Counted from the stretch's first letter, positions 19,049 to 28,585 are shown. The stretch is 64,000 nt of DNA from Micromonospora sp. C28SCA-DRY-2 (GCF_030519475.1 NZ_JAUMKD010000003.1:620001-684000); one strand, 5' to 3'. Notes: a model not told the origin generated them from the letters alone. Translations and numbers: made by a program.

Positions 19049-20296
19049 GTGACCGAGCCACGCCCCGGCCGGTCGATCCTGCGCGAGCCGGCCTTCCTGC
19101 GCCTCTGGTTGGGCACGACCGCGTCGGGTCTGGCCACCTGGGCGATGCCGTTCATGCTCGGTCTGGCCGTGCTGGACCGGCGGATCGGCCCGGTCACGTT
19201 AGGCGTCGTGCTCGCGGCCCGCACGGTTGGCTTCCTGGCCGCCGTACCGCTGGGGGGTGTGCTGGCCGACCGGCACTCCCGGCGGGCGGTGCTGTTCTGG
19301 TCCGGGCTGGCCGCCGCGGCGGCCAGCCCGCTGCTCGCCGTCGGCGTGGGCCGATCGGTCGCGCTGACCGCGGCTGCGGCGGCCGTGGTCGGCGCGGGCC
19401 AGGGTGCCTGCCGCCCGGCCTTCCAGGCGCTCACCGCCGAGATCGTCGAACCGGAACGCCGTCAACAGGCGAACGCCGCGACGACCCTGGCGGTGCGGGT
19501 CAGCACGCTGGTCGCCCCGGCACTGACGGCGCTGCTGGCGGCAGCCCTGTCCGTTCCGGCACTCCTGCTGGGCACCGCTGCCCTGTGGCTGGTCGCGGCG
19601 CTCGTGCCACCGCGCGGTCACCACATGCCCGACACCGGCACCGCCAGCCAGCGAATCACCACCGACCTCGTCGACGGCATGCGAGAGGTACAGCGGCACC
19701 CGTGGTTCCTGGCCGGGCTGGCGGCCCTTACCGCGGTCATCGCCACCGGGTACTCCGCGACCGGCGTCGCCCTCCCCCTGGTCAGCCGGGACCGCTACGG
19801 CACGGAAGCGGTGCTGGCGGCGGCCACCACCGCATACACCGTCGGCGCGCTCGTCGGTGCGGTGCTGATCAGCCGGTGGCGTCCCCGGAACCAAGGTTGG
19901 GCCGCCCTGGCCGGGCTGTCACTCTACGGCTTCGTGCCGCTGAGCCTGCTGTTCCCGGTCCACCCCGCCGTGGTGGTCGGAGCCTACGCGCTGGCCGGAC
20001 TCGGCATCGAACTGTTCAACGTGCCCTGGTTCACCGCGACCCAACGCGAAGTGGATCCCCGCCTCCTGGCGCGGGTCTCCTCCCTGGACTTCCTGTTCTC
20101 CTACGGGCTCGCGCCGGTCGGCCTCGCCGTCATCGCACCGGCGATCAACGCGTACGGTACTCCCGCTGTGCTGGCCACCTGCGCGGTCGTCTGCTTCGCC
20201 GCCCCGACGGTCTCGGCGCTGATCCCGACCACCCGCACCTTCTCCGGTAACTCTTCGCGGCGCGCCCGGGCCCCTGCCGCCGGGTCTGCCCGGTGA
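19049..20296 (+). CDS. MFS transporter, EntS-like exporter
   Basis: A 415-residue, twelve-helix major facilitator starting at GTG 19049. RLWLGTTASGLATWAMPFMLGLAVLD and VPLGGVLADRHSRRAVLFWSG give the loop 2-3 signature GGVLADRxSRR; the second half has LGIELFNVPWFTATQREVDPRLLARVSSLDFLFSYGLAP, as in EntS and related siderophore/drug exporters. It follows the lipoprotein gene by 54 bp and is probably in the same operon, so it might export the apo-chelator whose metal complex is imported (inference). Confidence 0.85.
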   Translation: MTEPRPGRSILREPAFLRLWLGTTASGLATWAMPFMLGLAVLDRRIGPVTLGVVLAARTVGFLAAVPLGGVLADRHSRRAVLFWSGLAAAAASPLLAVGVGRSVALTAAAAAVVGAGQGACRPAFQALTAEIVEPERRQQANAATTLAVRVSTLVAPALTALLAAALSVPALLLGTAALWLVAALVPPRGHHMPDTGTASQRITTDLVDGMREVQRHPWFLAGLAALTAVIATGYSATGVALPLVSRDRYGTEAVLAAATTAYTVGALVGAVLISRWRPRNQGWAALAGLSLYGFVPLSLLFPVHPAVVVGAYALAGLGIELFNVPWFTATQREVDPRLLARVSSLDFLFSYGLAPVGLAVIAPAINAYGTPAVLATCAVVCFAAPTVSALIPTTRTFSGNSSRRARAPAAGSAR

Positions 20297-20608
20297 AGGC
20301 GATCATGCGCGTGACCGGTGGCCAGGACCGATGCCCGTGCTGGCATGACGAGGTTCGCCACCACGAAACGGTGGGCTCGCCCCGCGAGCCCGAGAAGCGA
20401 GGGCGGAGCGGTGGAGTCGCCGTGTACCAGCAGCGCGTCGGCGGTCTGCAGCGCTGAGTCGGTCCCAGACCCAGGGCGCCCAGCACCAGCGGGTGCCTAT
20501 GTTCGTCGCCGCGGACCGATCCACGACCGCCTGGAAGGATACGAGCCCTTTCACGTTCGCGGCTGAAAGCCGCCAGCAATCGTCCACCGATCGCAGTTGG
20601 CTCGACGG
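20297..20608. other. gap of 312 bp
   Basis: No gene is supported. One minus-strand stretch around 20330-20460 reads as DALLVHGDSTAPPSLLGLAGRAHRFVVANLVMP in one frame, which could be a small remnant, but there is no start or family match. Confidence 0.35.
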
Positions 20609-21811
20609 ATGCCGACTCATACCGATCCGACCACCACCGCCCGTCGTGCCTTCCACAGCTCCCCGCTCCTCGGTTGGCTGGCCGTGGTCTCGGTGGCGAT
20701 GGGCATCTTCGTCATCGTCACCGCCGAGATCCTGCCGATCGGACTGTTGACCTCGATCGGATCCACGTTCGGCGTGTCCGACGGCATCGCTGGTTTGACG
20801 ATGACCATGCCAGGGTTGCTGGCGGCTGTGTCAGCACCGATCGTCACCGTCGCCGTCGGTCGGCTCGACCGACGAGTGCTGCTGTGCGGGTTGATCCTGC
20901 TGCTGGCTGCGGCGAATCTGGTCGCTGCCACCGCGACGTCCTACCCCGTCATGGTGGCGTCCCGAGCAATCGTCGGCGTCGTGATCGGTGGTTTCTGGTC
21001 GATCGGGGCGGGCCTCGCCCCACGGCTGGTGCGGCCTGAACGTGTCGGTGTGGCTACCGCGGTGGTCTTTTCGGCCGTACCGCTGGGATCGGTATTCGGC
21101 GTTCCGGCCGGAACCTTCATCGCCCAATTCGGTGGCTGGCGCACGGCGTTCATCGTGCTCGGCGCGCTCACCGGGATCGTGTTGCTGGCGTTGGTCGCGG
21201 TGCTACCGCCGTTGCCCGCCGCCCAACCGGTCAAGCTCGCCGCGTTGGTCGATGTGGTGAGTAGTCGCACCGGTCGCACGGCACTGGTCCTGACGGTCCT
21301 GGTCGTGACCGCGCATTTCGGCACGTACACCTACGTGACTCCGTTCCTGCAGCACGTCACCGGCGTCGGGACGGTCACCCCGTTCCTCCTGGTCTATGGC
21401 ATCGCCGGCGTCGTGGGTAACTTCATCGCCGGCGCGACCGTTCGGCTTCGCCTACGGGCGACCATGATCGCCAGTGCCGTCGCGCTCGCCGCCGCCACCG
21501 GGCTGCTGTCCGTGCTCGGCACCGCGTCGATCGGAGCGGTCGTGCTGCTCGCTGTGTGGGGCCTCGCCTACGGGGCGGTGCCGGTCTGCTCGCAGTCCTG
21601 GTTCGCGGCTTCGAACACGGGCTCGACTGAGGCCGCGTCCGTGCTGTTCACGTCGTCGTTCCAGGCCACCATTGCGCTCGGCGCGTTGCTCGGCGGCGTC
21701 GTGGTCGACGCGACGTCGCCGTCGGTACTCATGGCGTTCGGCGCCGGGGCCGCCCTGCTCGTGGCGCTGGTCGCCGCGAGGCCCTCCGGCCTTCCTATGT
21801 GGGGGCGGTAA
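20609..21811 (+). CDS. MFS transporter, DHA1-type drug efflux
   Basis: About 400 residues from ATG 20609 (MPTHTDPTTT); a TTG four codons upstream is less likely. Twelve hydrophobic segments, with VTAEILPIGLLTSIGSTFGVSDGIAGLTMTMPGLLAAVSAPIV and LLCGLILLLAAANLVAA, RAIVGVVIGGFWSIGAGLAPRLV. These match the AraJ/Ydh-type DHA1 family of sugar or drug antiporters. It is clearly paralogous to the MFS protein at 28668-29870, which shares the EQLPIGLLTSVGSAMSVSEGTAGL and GGFWxxxxGLAxRLV segments. No adjacent regulator is seen for this copy. Confidence 0.85.
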   Translation: MPTHTDPTTTARRAFHSSPLLGWLAVVSVAMGIFVIVTAEILPIGLLTSIGSTFGVSDGIAGLTMTMPGLLAAVSAPIVTVAVGRLDRRVLLCGLILLLAAANLVAATATSYPVMVASRAIVGVVIGGFWSIGAGLAPRLVRPERVGVATAVVFSAVPLGSVFGVPAGTFIAQFGGWRTAFIVLGALTGIVLLALVAVLPPLPAAQPVKLAALVDVVSSRTGRTALVLTVLVVTAHFGTYTYVTPFLQHVTGVGTVTPFLLVYGIAGVVGNFIAGATVRLRLRATMIASAVALAAATGLLSVLGTASIGAVVLLAVWGLAYGAVPVCSQSWFAASNTGSTEAASVLFTSSFQATIALGALLGGVVVDATSPSVLMAFGAGAALLVALVAARPSGLPMWGR

Positions 21812-22463
21812 GACCTACATCTGCCATCTCGGTCCTTTGACCATCGGTGCTTCCTGCGCTGGCGAACCCGCTGCCGCACCCCGGCGCCACGTCAAATCAC
21901 TGCCGGTCGGCCGTCACCATAGTGGGCACAGACCGTCATCGTTTCGTCGTCGGGTCCGCGGCGCTGCCGGGTAGCACATGGGTTCAGCCGCTACGGAAGG
22001 AGCAGCCATGGCACCCGACAGAACTGCGACGTTGGTCCTCGATCGGCGACGGTGCCAGCGCATGGGATCTTAGCTGCGACCTGCGCGAAGGCCTCATCAA
22101 GTATCTTCGCACCGTCCACCCACAGTGGCTCCCTCGCACCCGCCAGGACTACAAGCCCTGATGGCCCACGCTGGGATGCTGGCCGTCGCACACCCGGCAC
22201 ACGGACAACCTATGCCTCCGCACCCCTCGCTCGGCTACTCGAGGCGCACTTCGTCGAGCAGTTCCAGCCAACCTTGCAGATCCGCGCCGCAGTTTCAGCA
22301 CGATCAGAATTACCGAAGTGCGCGCCAACATAGTGGCCGGGCATGCGGAGAACGCCCTGGGGTGCAGCCCTGTTGTACCCGCGTGGCTGAGCCTCGCTTA
22401 TTGGTTTATGACTGTGAGAGCGTTGGTTGCCGGTTCGGGATTCAGTGCTGCCGGGGAGCCGGG
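21812..22463. other. gap of about 650 bp without a confident gene
   Basis: The region has several in-frame stops and only fragmentary frames. On the minus strand near 22020-22150 the peptide REPLWVDGAKILDEAFAQVAAKI looks protein-like but is flanked by noise; on the plus strand a good ribosome site AAGGAGCAGCC precedes ATG 22008, yet that frame ends after about 21 codons at a TAG near 22075. Possibly a decayed gene; no family could be assigned. Confidence 0.35.
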
Positions 22464-23258
22464 TCAGATGTCGAGGATCAGTGCACGATGGTCCGAGACT
22501 TCCGGCTCGGCCATGATTTCGAACCGCTTGACGGCGGTGGTATCGGAGACGAGCATGTAGCTCGCGTGTCGTACTGGCTTGCGGTAGTGCGAGGTCCGTG
22601 TGTCCGCCATGCCTACCAGGTCGGTGAGGCCGACCTCGGCCAGCACGCTGAATGTCTCGCTCTCGGGCAGTAGGTTGAAGTCTCCGCAGACGATCACCAG
22701 ATCGTGAGGCTCGCGTGTCCGGCGGACGAGCTCCGCGAGCCGCTCGGCCTGGCGACGCCGTGCCGGGGTATCAGTCTTGCCGATCGGATCGCGCAGCCCG
22801 TGCACCTGGACGACCCACACAGACCGGCCGACAGCACGATCAACCGTACGCACGGCGAGCGCGATACGAGGCCGATTACCGACCGTCCACTCAATATGGT
22901 CGACGAATTGCCCATGCACGAAGGCCGAGTCGACACCGATGATGGGCAGGTGCTCCCCCACCAAGGTCGCCAGACCGAAATCTTGCCGATGGCGGGCTCC
23001 GGTGCTGTCATGCACCGGGCCGGAGTCGCTGGCCACAAAGGTGGCCTGGTGGCGCGGCAACGCTCTGCGGACGTCATCGAAGAGATCAGCACGCTGGGGC
23101 AGCGTGCGTTGCCCGTCCTCGAAGCGCGTCCATCCGGTCAGCCCTGGCGTCCGAGTTACCTCCTGCAGGCAGGCGATGTCGGCCCCGGCGCAGGGCAGCC
23201 ACGCGAGAAGTTCGTCGAACAGCGCGCCGCCCCAGGCGTTCACACTCACGATCCGCAC
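22464..23258 (-). CDS. EEP family hydrolase (second copy)
   Basis: A 264-residue protein starting with GTG 23258. MRIVSVNAWGGALFDELLAWLP, DIACLQEVTRTPG (metal-binding Glu), WVVQVHGLRDPIGK, LVIVCGDFNLLPESETF (GDFN) and EPEVSDHRALILDI (Asp-His) show the full set of DNase I-like EEP active-site residues, more canonical than the copy at 3485-4375. No signal peptide. Substrate unknown (nucleic acid, nucleotide or lipid phosphate). Confidence 0.87.
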   Translation of the reverse strand: MRIVSVNAWGGALFDELLAWLPCAGADIACLQEVTRTPGLTGWTRFEDGQRTLPQRADLFDDVRRALPRHQATFVASDSGPVHDSTGARHRQDFGLATLVGEHLPIIGVDSAFVHGQFVDHIEWTVGNRPRIALAVRTVDRAVGRSVWVVQVHGLRDPIGKTDTPARRRQAERLAELVRRTREPHDLVIVCGDFNLLPESETFSVLAEVGLTDLVGMADTRTSHYRKPVRHASYMLVSDTTAVKRFEIMAEPEVSDHRALILDI

Positions 23259-23721
23259 AGCGATGCACCCGCCGTCTCAGGTTGATCTCTCGCACTCATC
23301 GGTCTGCCAGGGAGCGACTCGACCATAGATCGCGGGGGCAGTAGCGGGTTGGGCGGGGTCGGCTGCGCGACGTAGGCGGTGTCGACAGGTCGCTCTTCCT
23401 TAACGCCAGGGCTGAGGCGCGGATCTCGATATGAGCGTGCGCGGCCAGGGAGCATCACTATTCCTGGCGCCCCTGACGGATGGTGTTCGGCGTGTCCCTG
23501 CGGGGTGAGGGCCGCGGTGGCCCTCGCCTTACCGGCTCACGAGCAGGCGAAAGGCGCTGGTGGAGCTGATAGGGCCGGCAGGGCACGGTGGTCATGGCGT
23601 GCGACATCGGAAACAAGGAGATCCGACCCTTCGTGCAGACCATCGCCATCGAGAGCTGTACGACCCCTTATCTGATTAACTCAGTGTTGACCGGGGCGAT
23701 CGAGCCGAGCGCCGGGCGGTA
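23259..23721. other. gap of about 460 bp
   Basis: No gene supported. Frames present are short and Arg/Pro/Ala-rich. Confidence 0.35.
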
Positions 23722-24501
23722 TCAGCCATCACGCAGCAACCGGCGCAATTGACCTGGGGTGTGACCGACATGCGCGCGGACCGTCCGAGTCAGGTGCGCC
23801 TGGTCGGCGAAACCCACGTCGATCGCCACCCGCGCCGGCTCCGCGCCTGCGGTTAGCAGGTCCAGTGCCCGGCCGACCCGCAGTCGGTTCCGGTAGCGGG
23901 TCAACGGAACCCCGACCAGCGCATGGAAAGACCGACTCAACCGGTATGGCGACACCCCGAGTGAGCGGGCCAACGGCAGCAGACCGGCGGCTTCGGGAGC
24001 GTCGTCGTGCACCGCCGCCCGGGCAGCCTCTACCAGCGACCGGTCTCGCTCGGACACGCCGTTGGCGGGCGTTGCCGCTGCGCCGACGAGCCGAACGAGT
24101 CGCTCGGCGATGGCGAAGTCCGGGTCGGGACGGGTTACGGCGCGCAGCAGCAGGCGGTGCGCCAGGTCGATCCGGGCGTCGAGGTGGACCACGGCTGGCG
24201 CCGCCCGCCCGTTGAAAAGTTCCCACCACAGCTGCGACGACAGATGTAGGGAGGTGCACTCGTCGCCCCCGGCTGGGTGGGCGAAGCGTTGTTCCTCGCC
24301 AGGCACCGTCAGGTAGGCCACCGTCGGGTCGACGAACTCCTCGCCGCCCCGCCCGCGTAGCCGAAAGCCGCCGCGACGTGTCAACACCAAGCCGTATGAA
24401 GGGCAGGGTTCCGGTGCGGACCAGTCGGTGTGGTCGTCCCGGCAGAACACGGCGTCGATCCGGAAGTCGGGGTGGCGGGCGAGGGCAACGCTGCTCCGCA
24501 T
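23722..24501 (-). CDS. AraC family transcriptional regulator
   Basis: A 259-residue protein from ATG 24501 (MRSSVALARHPDFRIDAVFC). The N-terminal cupin-like sensing domain (VLTRRGGFRLRGRGGEEFVDPTVAYLTVPGEEQRFAHPAGG) is followed by the double HTH: LARSLGVSPYRLSRSFHALVGVPLTRYRNRLRVGRALDLLTAG and VAIDVGFADQAHLTRTVRAHVGHTPGQLRRLL. The FADQAHLTR motif is typical of AraC helices. It lies upstream and divergent to the VOC/SRPBCC pair (24795-25603), which it may regulate (inference). Confidence 0.88.
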   Translation of the reverse strand: MRSSVALARHPDFRIDAVFCRDDHTDWSAPEPCPSYGLVLTRRGGFRLRGRGGEEFVDPTVAYLTVPGEEQRFAHPAGGDECTSLHLSSQLWWELFNGRAAPAVVHLDARIDLAHRLLLRAVTRPDPDFAIAERLVRLVGAAATPANGVSERDRSLVEAARAAVHDDAPEAAGLLPLARSLGVSPYRLSRSFHALVGVPLTRYRNRLRVGRALDLLTAGAEPARVAIDVGFADQAHLTRTVRAHVGHTPGQLRRLLRDG

Positions 24502-24622
24502 AACAGCCAGGATAGACGCGGGTCGGATCTGACTCTCACGACCATCGTCGCCGCCCCACCCCGGGGCCCAGCGAGTATCTGATCCGCGCGGGCGCCCCGC
24601 CGGGGTCAACGTCGCTGACGTC

Positions 24623-24730
24623 ATGCAGACGCATGGAACTGATGGCGGAGGCCCGCAGGCACCCTATGTGGCGGGCTTTGAGGCCGCCGGCGAGATTGTG
24701 GGTGTCGACCCGGACGTTTGCAAGGATCTT
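24623..24730 (+). pseudogene. fragment of a zinc-free alcohol dehydrogenase (MDR)
   Basis: About 36 codons reading PQAPYVAGFEAAGEIVGVDPDV, the strongly conserved N-terminal segment (PYVPGFEAAGxVxxVGxxV) of quinone oxidoreductases. The rest of the protein is missing: 70 bp downstream the VOC gene's ribosome site begins. A relic of a deleted gene. Confidence 0.5.
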
Positions 24731-24794
24731 CAAGACGTTGGGTGCCGCCTGGACAAGGCTGTGAGTGGTTCTGCGCCTCGAAGGAGTTATCGAT

Positions 24795-25151
24795 ATGCCC
24801 GCACTTGCGCAACTCACCACCGTCGTCATCGACTGCGGCGCACCTGGCCCGCTCGCCGAGTTCTACCGTACGGTCACGGGTTGGGAGATCACGTACAGCG
24901 ATGCCGATTGCGTCTACCTCGGCGGCCCCGTTCAGCTCGGATTCCAGCGCGTCGAGGGCTACCAGCCGCCGAGTTGGCCCGACCCGGCGAAGCACGCTCA
25001 CCTCGACTTCAAGGTTGCCGATGTCGAACACGCCGTCAAGGAACTGCTCGCCCTCGGCGCGACCAAGCCCGCGTTTCAACCCGGCGGCGACGAGTGGGTC
25101 GTGCTCGCCGACCCCGAGGGGCACCTGTTCTGCCTGGCTGCCGGCGACTGA
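24795..25151 (+). CDS. VOC family protein (glyoxalase/bleomycin resistance fold)
   Basis: A 118-residue protein. The ATG at 24795 is preceded by AAGGAG, deciding the start over a GTG ten codons upstream. LTTVVIDCGAPGPLAEFYRTVTGWEI and HAHLDFKVADVEHAVKELLALGATKPAF, DPEGHLFCL show two beta-alpha-beta-beta-beta modules of a single VOC domain. The metal-ligand positions (His in KHAHLDFKV, Glu in DPEGHLFC) are present. Function unknown: dioxygenase, isomerase or antibiotic binding are all possible. Confidence 0.85.
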   Translation: MPALAQLTTVVIDCGAPGPLAEFYRTVTGWEITYSDADCVYLGGPVQLGFQRVEGYQPPSWPDPAKHAHLDFKVADVEHAVKELLALGATKPAFQPGGDEWVVLADPEGHLFCLAAGD

Positions 25152-25195
25152 GTCCCGGGTCGTCTGCCGCACCACGTTCCATAGGAGTAGGAGAG

Positions 25196-25603
25196 ATGGC
25201 GTCACTCAGCAAGGAAATCTCGATCAGAGCCAGCGCTGACGATATCTGGAAGGTGATCGGTGACTTCGAAGCCGGTCCCACCCGCATGGCATCCGGTTAC
25301 GTCGTCGACACTCGCCTCGACGGAGACTGCCGGGTCGTCACGTTCGCCGATGGCGCCGTGGCCCGGGAACGGCTCGTGTCCCTGGACCACGGCGCTCGCC
25401 GGATCGTCTACTCGGTCGTCGGCGGCACCCTGAGTCCGACCCATGACAACGCCTCTATGCAGGTCGTCGCCGATGACGAGCACAGCTGCCGACTGATCTG
25501 GATTCACGACGTCCTACCCCACGATCTCGCCAAACCCATCGAAACGGCCATGATCCACGGGATGGAGGCCATCAAACAGACGCTGGAACCCGAGACGACC
25601 TGA
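25196..25603 (+). CDS. SRPBCC family protein (second copy)
   Basis: A 135-residue helix-grip protein with ISIRASADDIWKVIGDFEA, CRVVTFADGAVARERLVSLDHGARRIVYSVV and a C-terminal helix LAKPIETAMIHGMEAIKQTLE. AGGAGTAGGAGAG immediately upstream is a strong ribosome site. It belongs to the same fold and subgroup as 4438-4848 (shared LPHDL/LPHEL and VVTxADG). Together with the VOC gene 44 bp upstream it forms a likely two-gene operon. Confidence 0.83.
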   Translation: MASLSKEISIRASADDIWKVIGDFEAGPTRMASGYVVDTRLDGDCRVVTFADGAVARERLVSLDHGARRIVYSVVGGTLSPTHDNASMQVVADDEHSCRLIWIHDVLPHDLAKPIETAMIHGMEAIKQTLEPETT

Positions 25604-26123
25604 CGCACCCCAGCGGGAACCCTTCTCAGGTCGGCCAACACATACACCGGACCCCTCGACGGTCCACCCGTCCAACCATGCGACCCGTGACCCGCAGCGG
25701 AGCCTGTTGGCTCGACTCGTCGAGTCGAGCCAACAGGCATGGACTGGGACGGGAAGGGTGAATTCACGCACCTGTCGCTGTCAGACGAGGCCGGCAGGAC
25801 CCGCGCCTGATAAGGCTGACCGGCCGACCCGATCAGGAGCGCGGCGAGCTGAGGTCCGCCGAGTGGTTACCCACAGCGGCGCGGCCCCGCAGGACAGCTA
25901 CCGCGAGCGACGAGCAACCCCGGCCGCCAGCGTGCCGGGGAACCCACAGCCCTCGGCCTGTCTAGCTCGCGTGGCGCCCTCACAACCGGGGTGGCACTTC
26001 GCGGTGCGCCACCATCCCGATCTGCTTTCGACGCCATCCCGGCGGTCGTCGACCAAGGTGCGCGGCTTCCTCCGCAAGCCCAATCCTGCGCCACCGTACA
26101 TTTCCGACGAAAGGATCCCTCTC
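25604..26123. other. gap of about 520 bp containing a long inverted repeat
   Basis: A plus-strand frame is open from 25707 through the NmrA-like gene, but its composition before 26124 is low-complexity and no domain is seen. The only notable structure is the inverted repeat at 25702-25738. Confidence 0.4.
25702..25738. terminator. perfect 18-bp inverted repeat with 1-nt centre, candidate terminator
   Basis: Arms GCCTGTTGGCTCGACTCG (25702-25719) and its exact reverse complement (25721-25738) flank a single T. In RNA this would fold to about 16 bp with a 5-nt loop. It follows the SRPBCC gene by 98 bp. There is no U-tract, which is common for actinomycete terminators; it could also be a mobile-element end. 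Confidence 0.6.
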
Positions 26124-26966
26124 GTGTATTTCGTCACAGGGGCCACTGCCCACTTCGGACGTCAGGTAGTAGAGGAACTGCTCGGCGCCGACGCGCCGGT
26201 TCGGGCACTGACCCGCGCTCCGGAGCGGGCAGCGCTTCCGGACGGCGTCGACGTCGTCCGTGGCGACCTGACCAAGCCGGAGACGCTACGGGGAGTGCTG
26301 GCCGGCGTCGAGGTCGCCTTTCTGGTCCTGCAATACGGCATGGACGTCGCCCCGCTGCTGGCGGCCGCGAACGCGGCCGGCGTACGGCGGCTGGTGTTTC
26401 TCTCCTCCGGAGCCATCATCCCTGGTGCCGAGCGGCAACCCAACGTGATCGCGCAGTACCACCGAGACGTCGAACGGGCCATCGAGGGATCCGGCATGGA
26501 GTGGACGTTCCTGCGGCTGCTCTTCCCCGCCATCAACTCGCTGACGTTCGGGATGCAGCTCACGGGCGGCGACGTGATCCGCGCGCCCTATACCAAGGCG
26601 GCGTTCAGCGCCGTGCACGAACGCGACGTCGCGGAGGTGGCCGCGCGGATCCTGATCGGCGGCGGGCACGAAGGACGAACCTACGACCTGACCGGCCCCG
26701 AGTCGCTGACCCAGGCACAGCAGGTCCACATCCTCGGCGAGACGCTCGGGCGCCCGCTCAGCGTCGAAGACCTCGCCCCGGAACCAGTGCTGGAGCAGAT
26801 GAGCCAGTTCATGGACCGCGAGTTCCTGGCGGCACTGTTTGGCCTCATGGCGGAGGCGGTCGGCAAACCAGCGCCGGTCAACAACGTCATCGAACAGATC
26901 ACCGGGCATCCCGCGCGTACCTACGCGCAGTGGGCCGCGGACCACCGGGCCGAATTCGCTGGCTGA
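26124..26966 (+). CDS. NAD(P)H-binding protein, NmrA-like atypical SDR
   Basis: A 280-residue protein from GTG 26124, with AAAGGA upstream. The N-terminal dinucleotide motif is VYFVTGATAHFGRQVVEELL (GxxGxxG), then VRALTRAPERAALPDGVDVVRGDL and VEVAFLVLQYG, typical of NmrA/atypical SDR (SDR_a5-like) proteins. The catalytic YxxxK is absent as in this group (QYHRDVERAIEGSGMEWTFLRL). A role as an NADP-sensing regulator or reductase is possible; nothing in context decides it. Confidence 0.83.
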   Translation: MYFVTGATAHFGRQVVEELLGADAPVRALTRAPERAALPDGVDVVRGDLTKPETLRGVLAGVEVAFLVLQYGMDVAPLLAAANAAGVRRLVFLSSGAIIPGAERQPNVIAQYHRDVERAIEGSGMEWTFLRLLFPAINSLTFGMQLTGGDVIRAPYTKAAFSAVHERDVAEVAARILIGGGHEGRTYDLTGPESLTQAQQVHILGETLGRPLSVEDLAPEPVLEQMSQFMDREFLAALFGLMAEAVGKPAPVNNVIEQITGHPARTYAQWAADHRAEFAG

Positions 26967-26972
26967 TCGATC

Positions 26973-27002
26973 CGGCAGGGGCGGCGTTCGCCGCCCCTGC
27001 CG
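26973..27002. terminator. 14-bp hairpin between NmrA-like and AlkZ-like genes
   Basis: CGGCAGGGGCGGCG, two bases TT, then the exact reverse complement. It lies 6 bp after the NmrA-like stop and before the next gene's start at 27025, so it may attenuate or terminate transcription. No U-tract. Confidence 0.65.
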
Positions 27003-27024
27003 CGGGATGGAGAGGGGACGCACG

Positions 27025-28131
27025 GTGGCACGCGTGTTGAGCCAGAGGGAGTTGGGGCGAGCCCTGCTGGCCCGTCAGATGCTGCTCGAACGGGCTGACG
27101 TGACCACCGAGGGCGCGGTCACCCAACTGGTCGGCATGCAGGCGCAGGCACCGTACGCGCCCTATTTCGGGCTCTGGACCAGACTGCGCGAGTTCCGCAC
27201 CACCGACCTGGTGAAGGCGTTGACCGGACGCCGCCTGGTAAGGATCGCGCTGATGCGCAGCACTATCCACCTGGTCACCATCGCTGACTACCGCGCGCTG
27301 CGGCCCTGGGCGCAGCCCGCGCTCGACCGGGAACTGGACAGCGCGTTCAAAAGGGCGCTGACCGGCCTGCACCGCGCGGCCGTAGCGGAGGCAGGCCAGG
27401 CGCTACTCGACGCACAGCACCTCACTCCGACACAGCTCGGCGTGGCGCTGCGGGAGCGGTGGCCGGATCGCGAACCCGGCGCACTCGCCGCCGTCGTGCG
27501 TAACCTGGTACCCCTGGTACAAGTGCCGCCACGCGCCGTCTGGGGCATCGGCGGCACCACCCGGTACGCGACGGCGGCCGGCTGGACCGGAGCCGAGCCC
27601 GCCCCGGTCGCCGACTGTGAACGGGTCGTGCTGCGCTACCTTGCCGCGTTCGGCCCGGCGTCGGTCAAGGATGTACAGACCTGGGCCGGTCGAACCCGCC
27701 TGCGTCCCATCCTCGAAAGGCTGCGGCCCCGGCTCGCGGTCTTCCGCGACGAGTGCGGCGTGGAATTGTTCGACCTCCCGGACGGGCCACGCCCGGGCGC
27801 CGACGCCCACGCGCCGGTTCGCTTCCTGCCCGAATACGACAACCTACTGGCCTCTCACGCCGATCGCAGCCGCGTGATCTCCGAGGAGGCCCGCAAACGA
27901 GTCACCTTGCGCAACGGGATGCGCGCCACCTTCCTGATGGACGGGAAGGTGGCGGGCGTGTGGAAGCTTCATCGTGATACGGGGGCAGCGAATCTGGAGA
28001 TAGAGCCGTTCCGGCCACTCAACGCGACCGAGCGCGACGAGGTTCAGATCGAGGGTGTCCGGTTACTCGCGTTCGCTGCGCCTGAGGACCGCCACGACAT
28101 CCGCTGGCACCGGTTTACGGTCGGGACCTGA
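27025..28131 (+). CDS. winged-helix DNA-binding protein, AlkZ-like (paralogue)
   Basis: A 368-residue protein starting at GTG 27025 with GAGAGGGGA upstream. VTQLVGMQAQAPYAPYFGLW carries the QxQ motif (QAQ), and RSTIHLVT, VRFLPEYDNLLASHADRSR and GKVAGVWKL correspond to the same landmarks as in 811-1950, about half the residues being identical by eye. It probably has the same DNA-glycosylase-like or DNA-binding role. Two copies in one 64 kb window on opposite strands are unusual. Confidence 0.82.
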   Translation: MARVLSQRELGRALLARQMLLERADVTTEGAVTQLVGMQAQAPYAPYFGLWTRLREFRTTDLVKALTGRRLVRIALMRSTIHLVTIADYRALRPWAQPALDRELDSAFKRALTGLHRAAVAEAGQALLDAQHLTPTQLGVALRERWPDREPGALAAVVRNLVPLVQVPPRAVWGIGGTTRYATAAGWTGAEPAPVADCERVVLRYLAAFGPASVKDVQTWAGRTRLRPILERLRPRLAVFRDECGVELFDLPDGPRPGADAHAPVRFLPEYDNLLASHADRSRVISEEARKRVTLRNGMRATFLMDGKVAGVWKLHRDTGAANLEIEPFRPLNATERDEVQIEGVRLLAFAAPEDRHDIRWHRFTVGT

Positions 28132-28299
28132 CGGTGGCCACCCCCTTGAGCGCCTGCGGATGTGCGTCGAGGACCCGGGGTGCCGTCGACCTTTGCCCAT
28201 CGCCGAAGTCGAGATGGACGAGGCGCCATTGGTAGGTGTGGCCCCCTCAATGACAGCGCCCGGGCTGTGGCGACGCTGACCGGTCAGCCGATCGCCGCG

Positions 28300-28585
28300 C
28301 GGCCCGCGAACCAGGCAAGACAGCACCTGGCCCGCCGGGGTATCGCCGTGGCCATTCCCACGAAGACCGGCCAAGCCGACGGCCCACGCAGCGGGGTGGA
28401 AGGGCGGCCGGCCGCCGACCTTCGACCCCGCATACGGGCAGTGCCCGGCCACTGAATGGGGCGTCAATCAGCTGGAACGCAACACCAAGCGGCCACGTGC
28501 TGGAACAAGCTCGTCGTGCGGCACCACACCACGGTGCACAGCGCCACCATCGAATGGCTCGGACCAGCCTCAACAAGGACCTAGC
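28300..28585 (+). pseudogene. IS5-family transposase remnant (left)
   Basis: Frames together read HLARRGIAVAIPTKTGQA, then GRPPTFDPAYG and VNQLERN, and after frameshifts NKLVVRHHTTVHSATIEWL. This matches the C-terminal half of IS5-type DDE transposases (LRRRGIxAVIP...GGRPPxFD...VECxINRLKxN...[22 protein letters not shown]). Several indels and substitutions show it is long dead. It lies just downstream of the MFS gene's 3' end. Confidence 0.7.
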
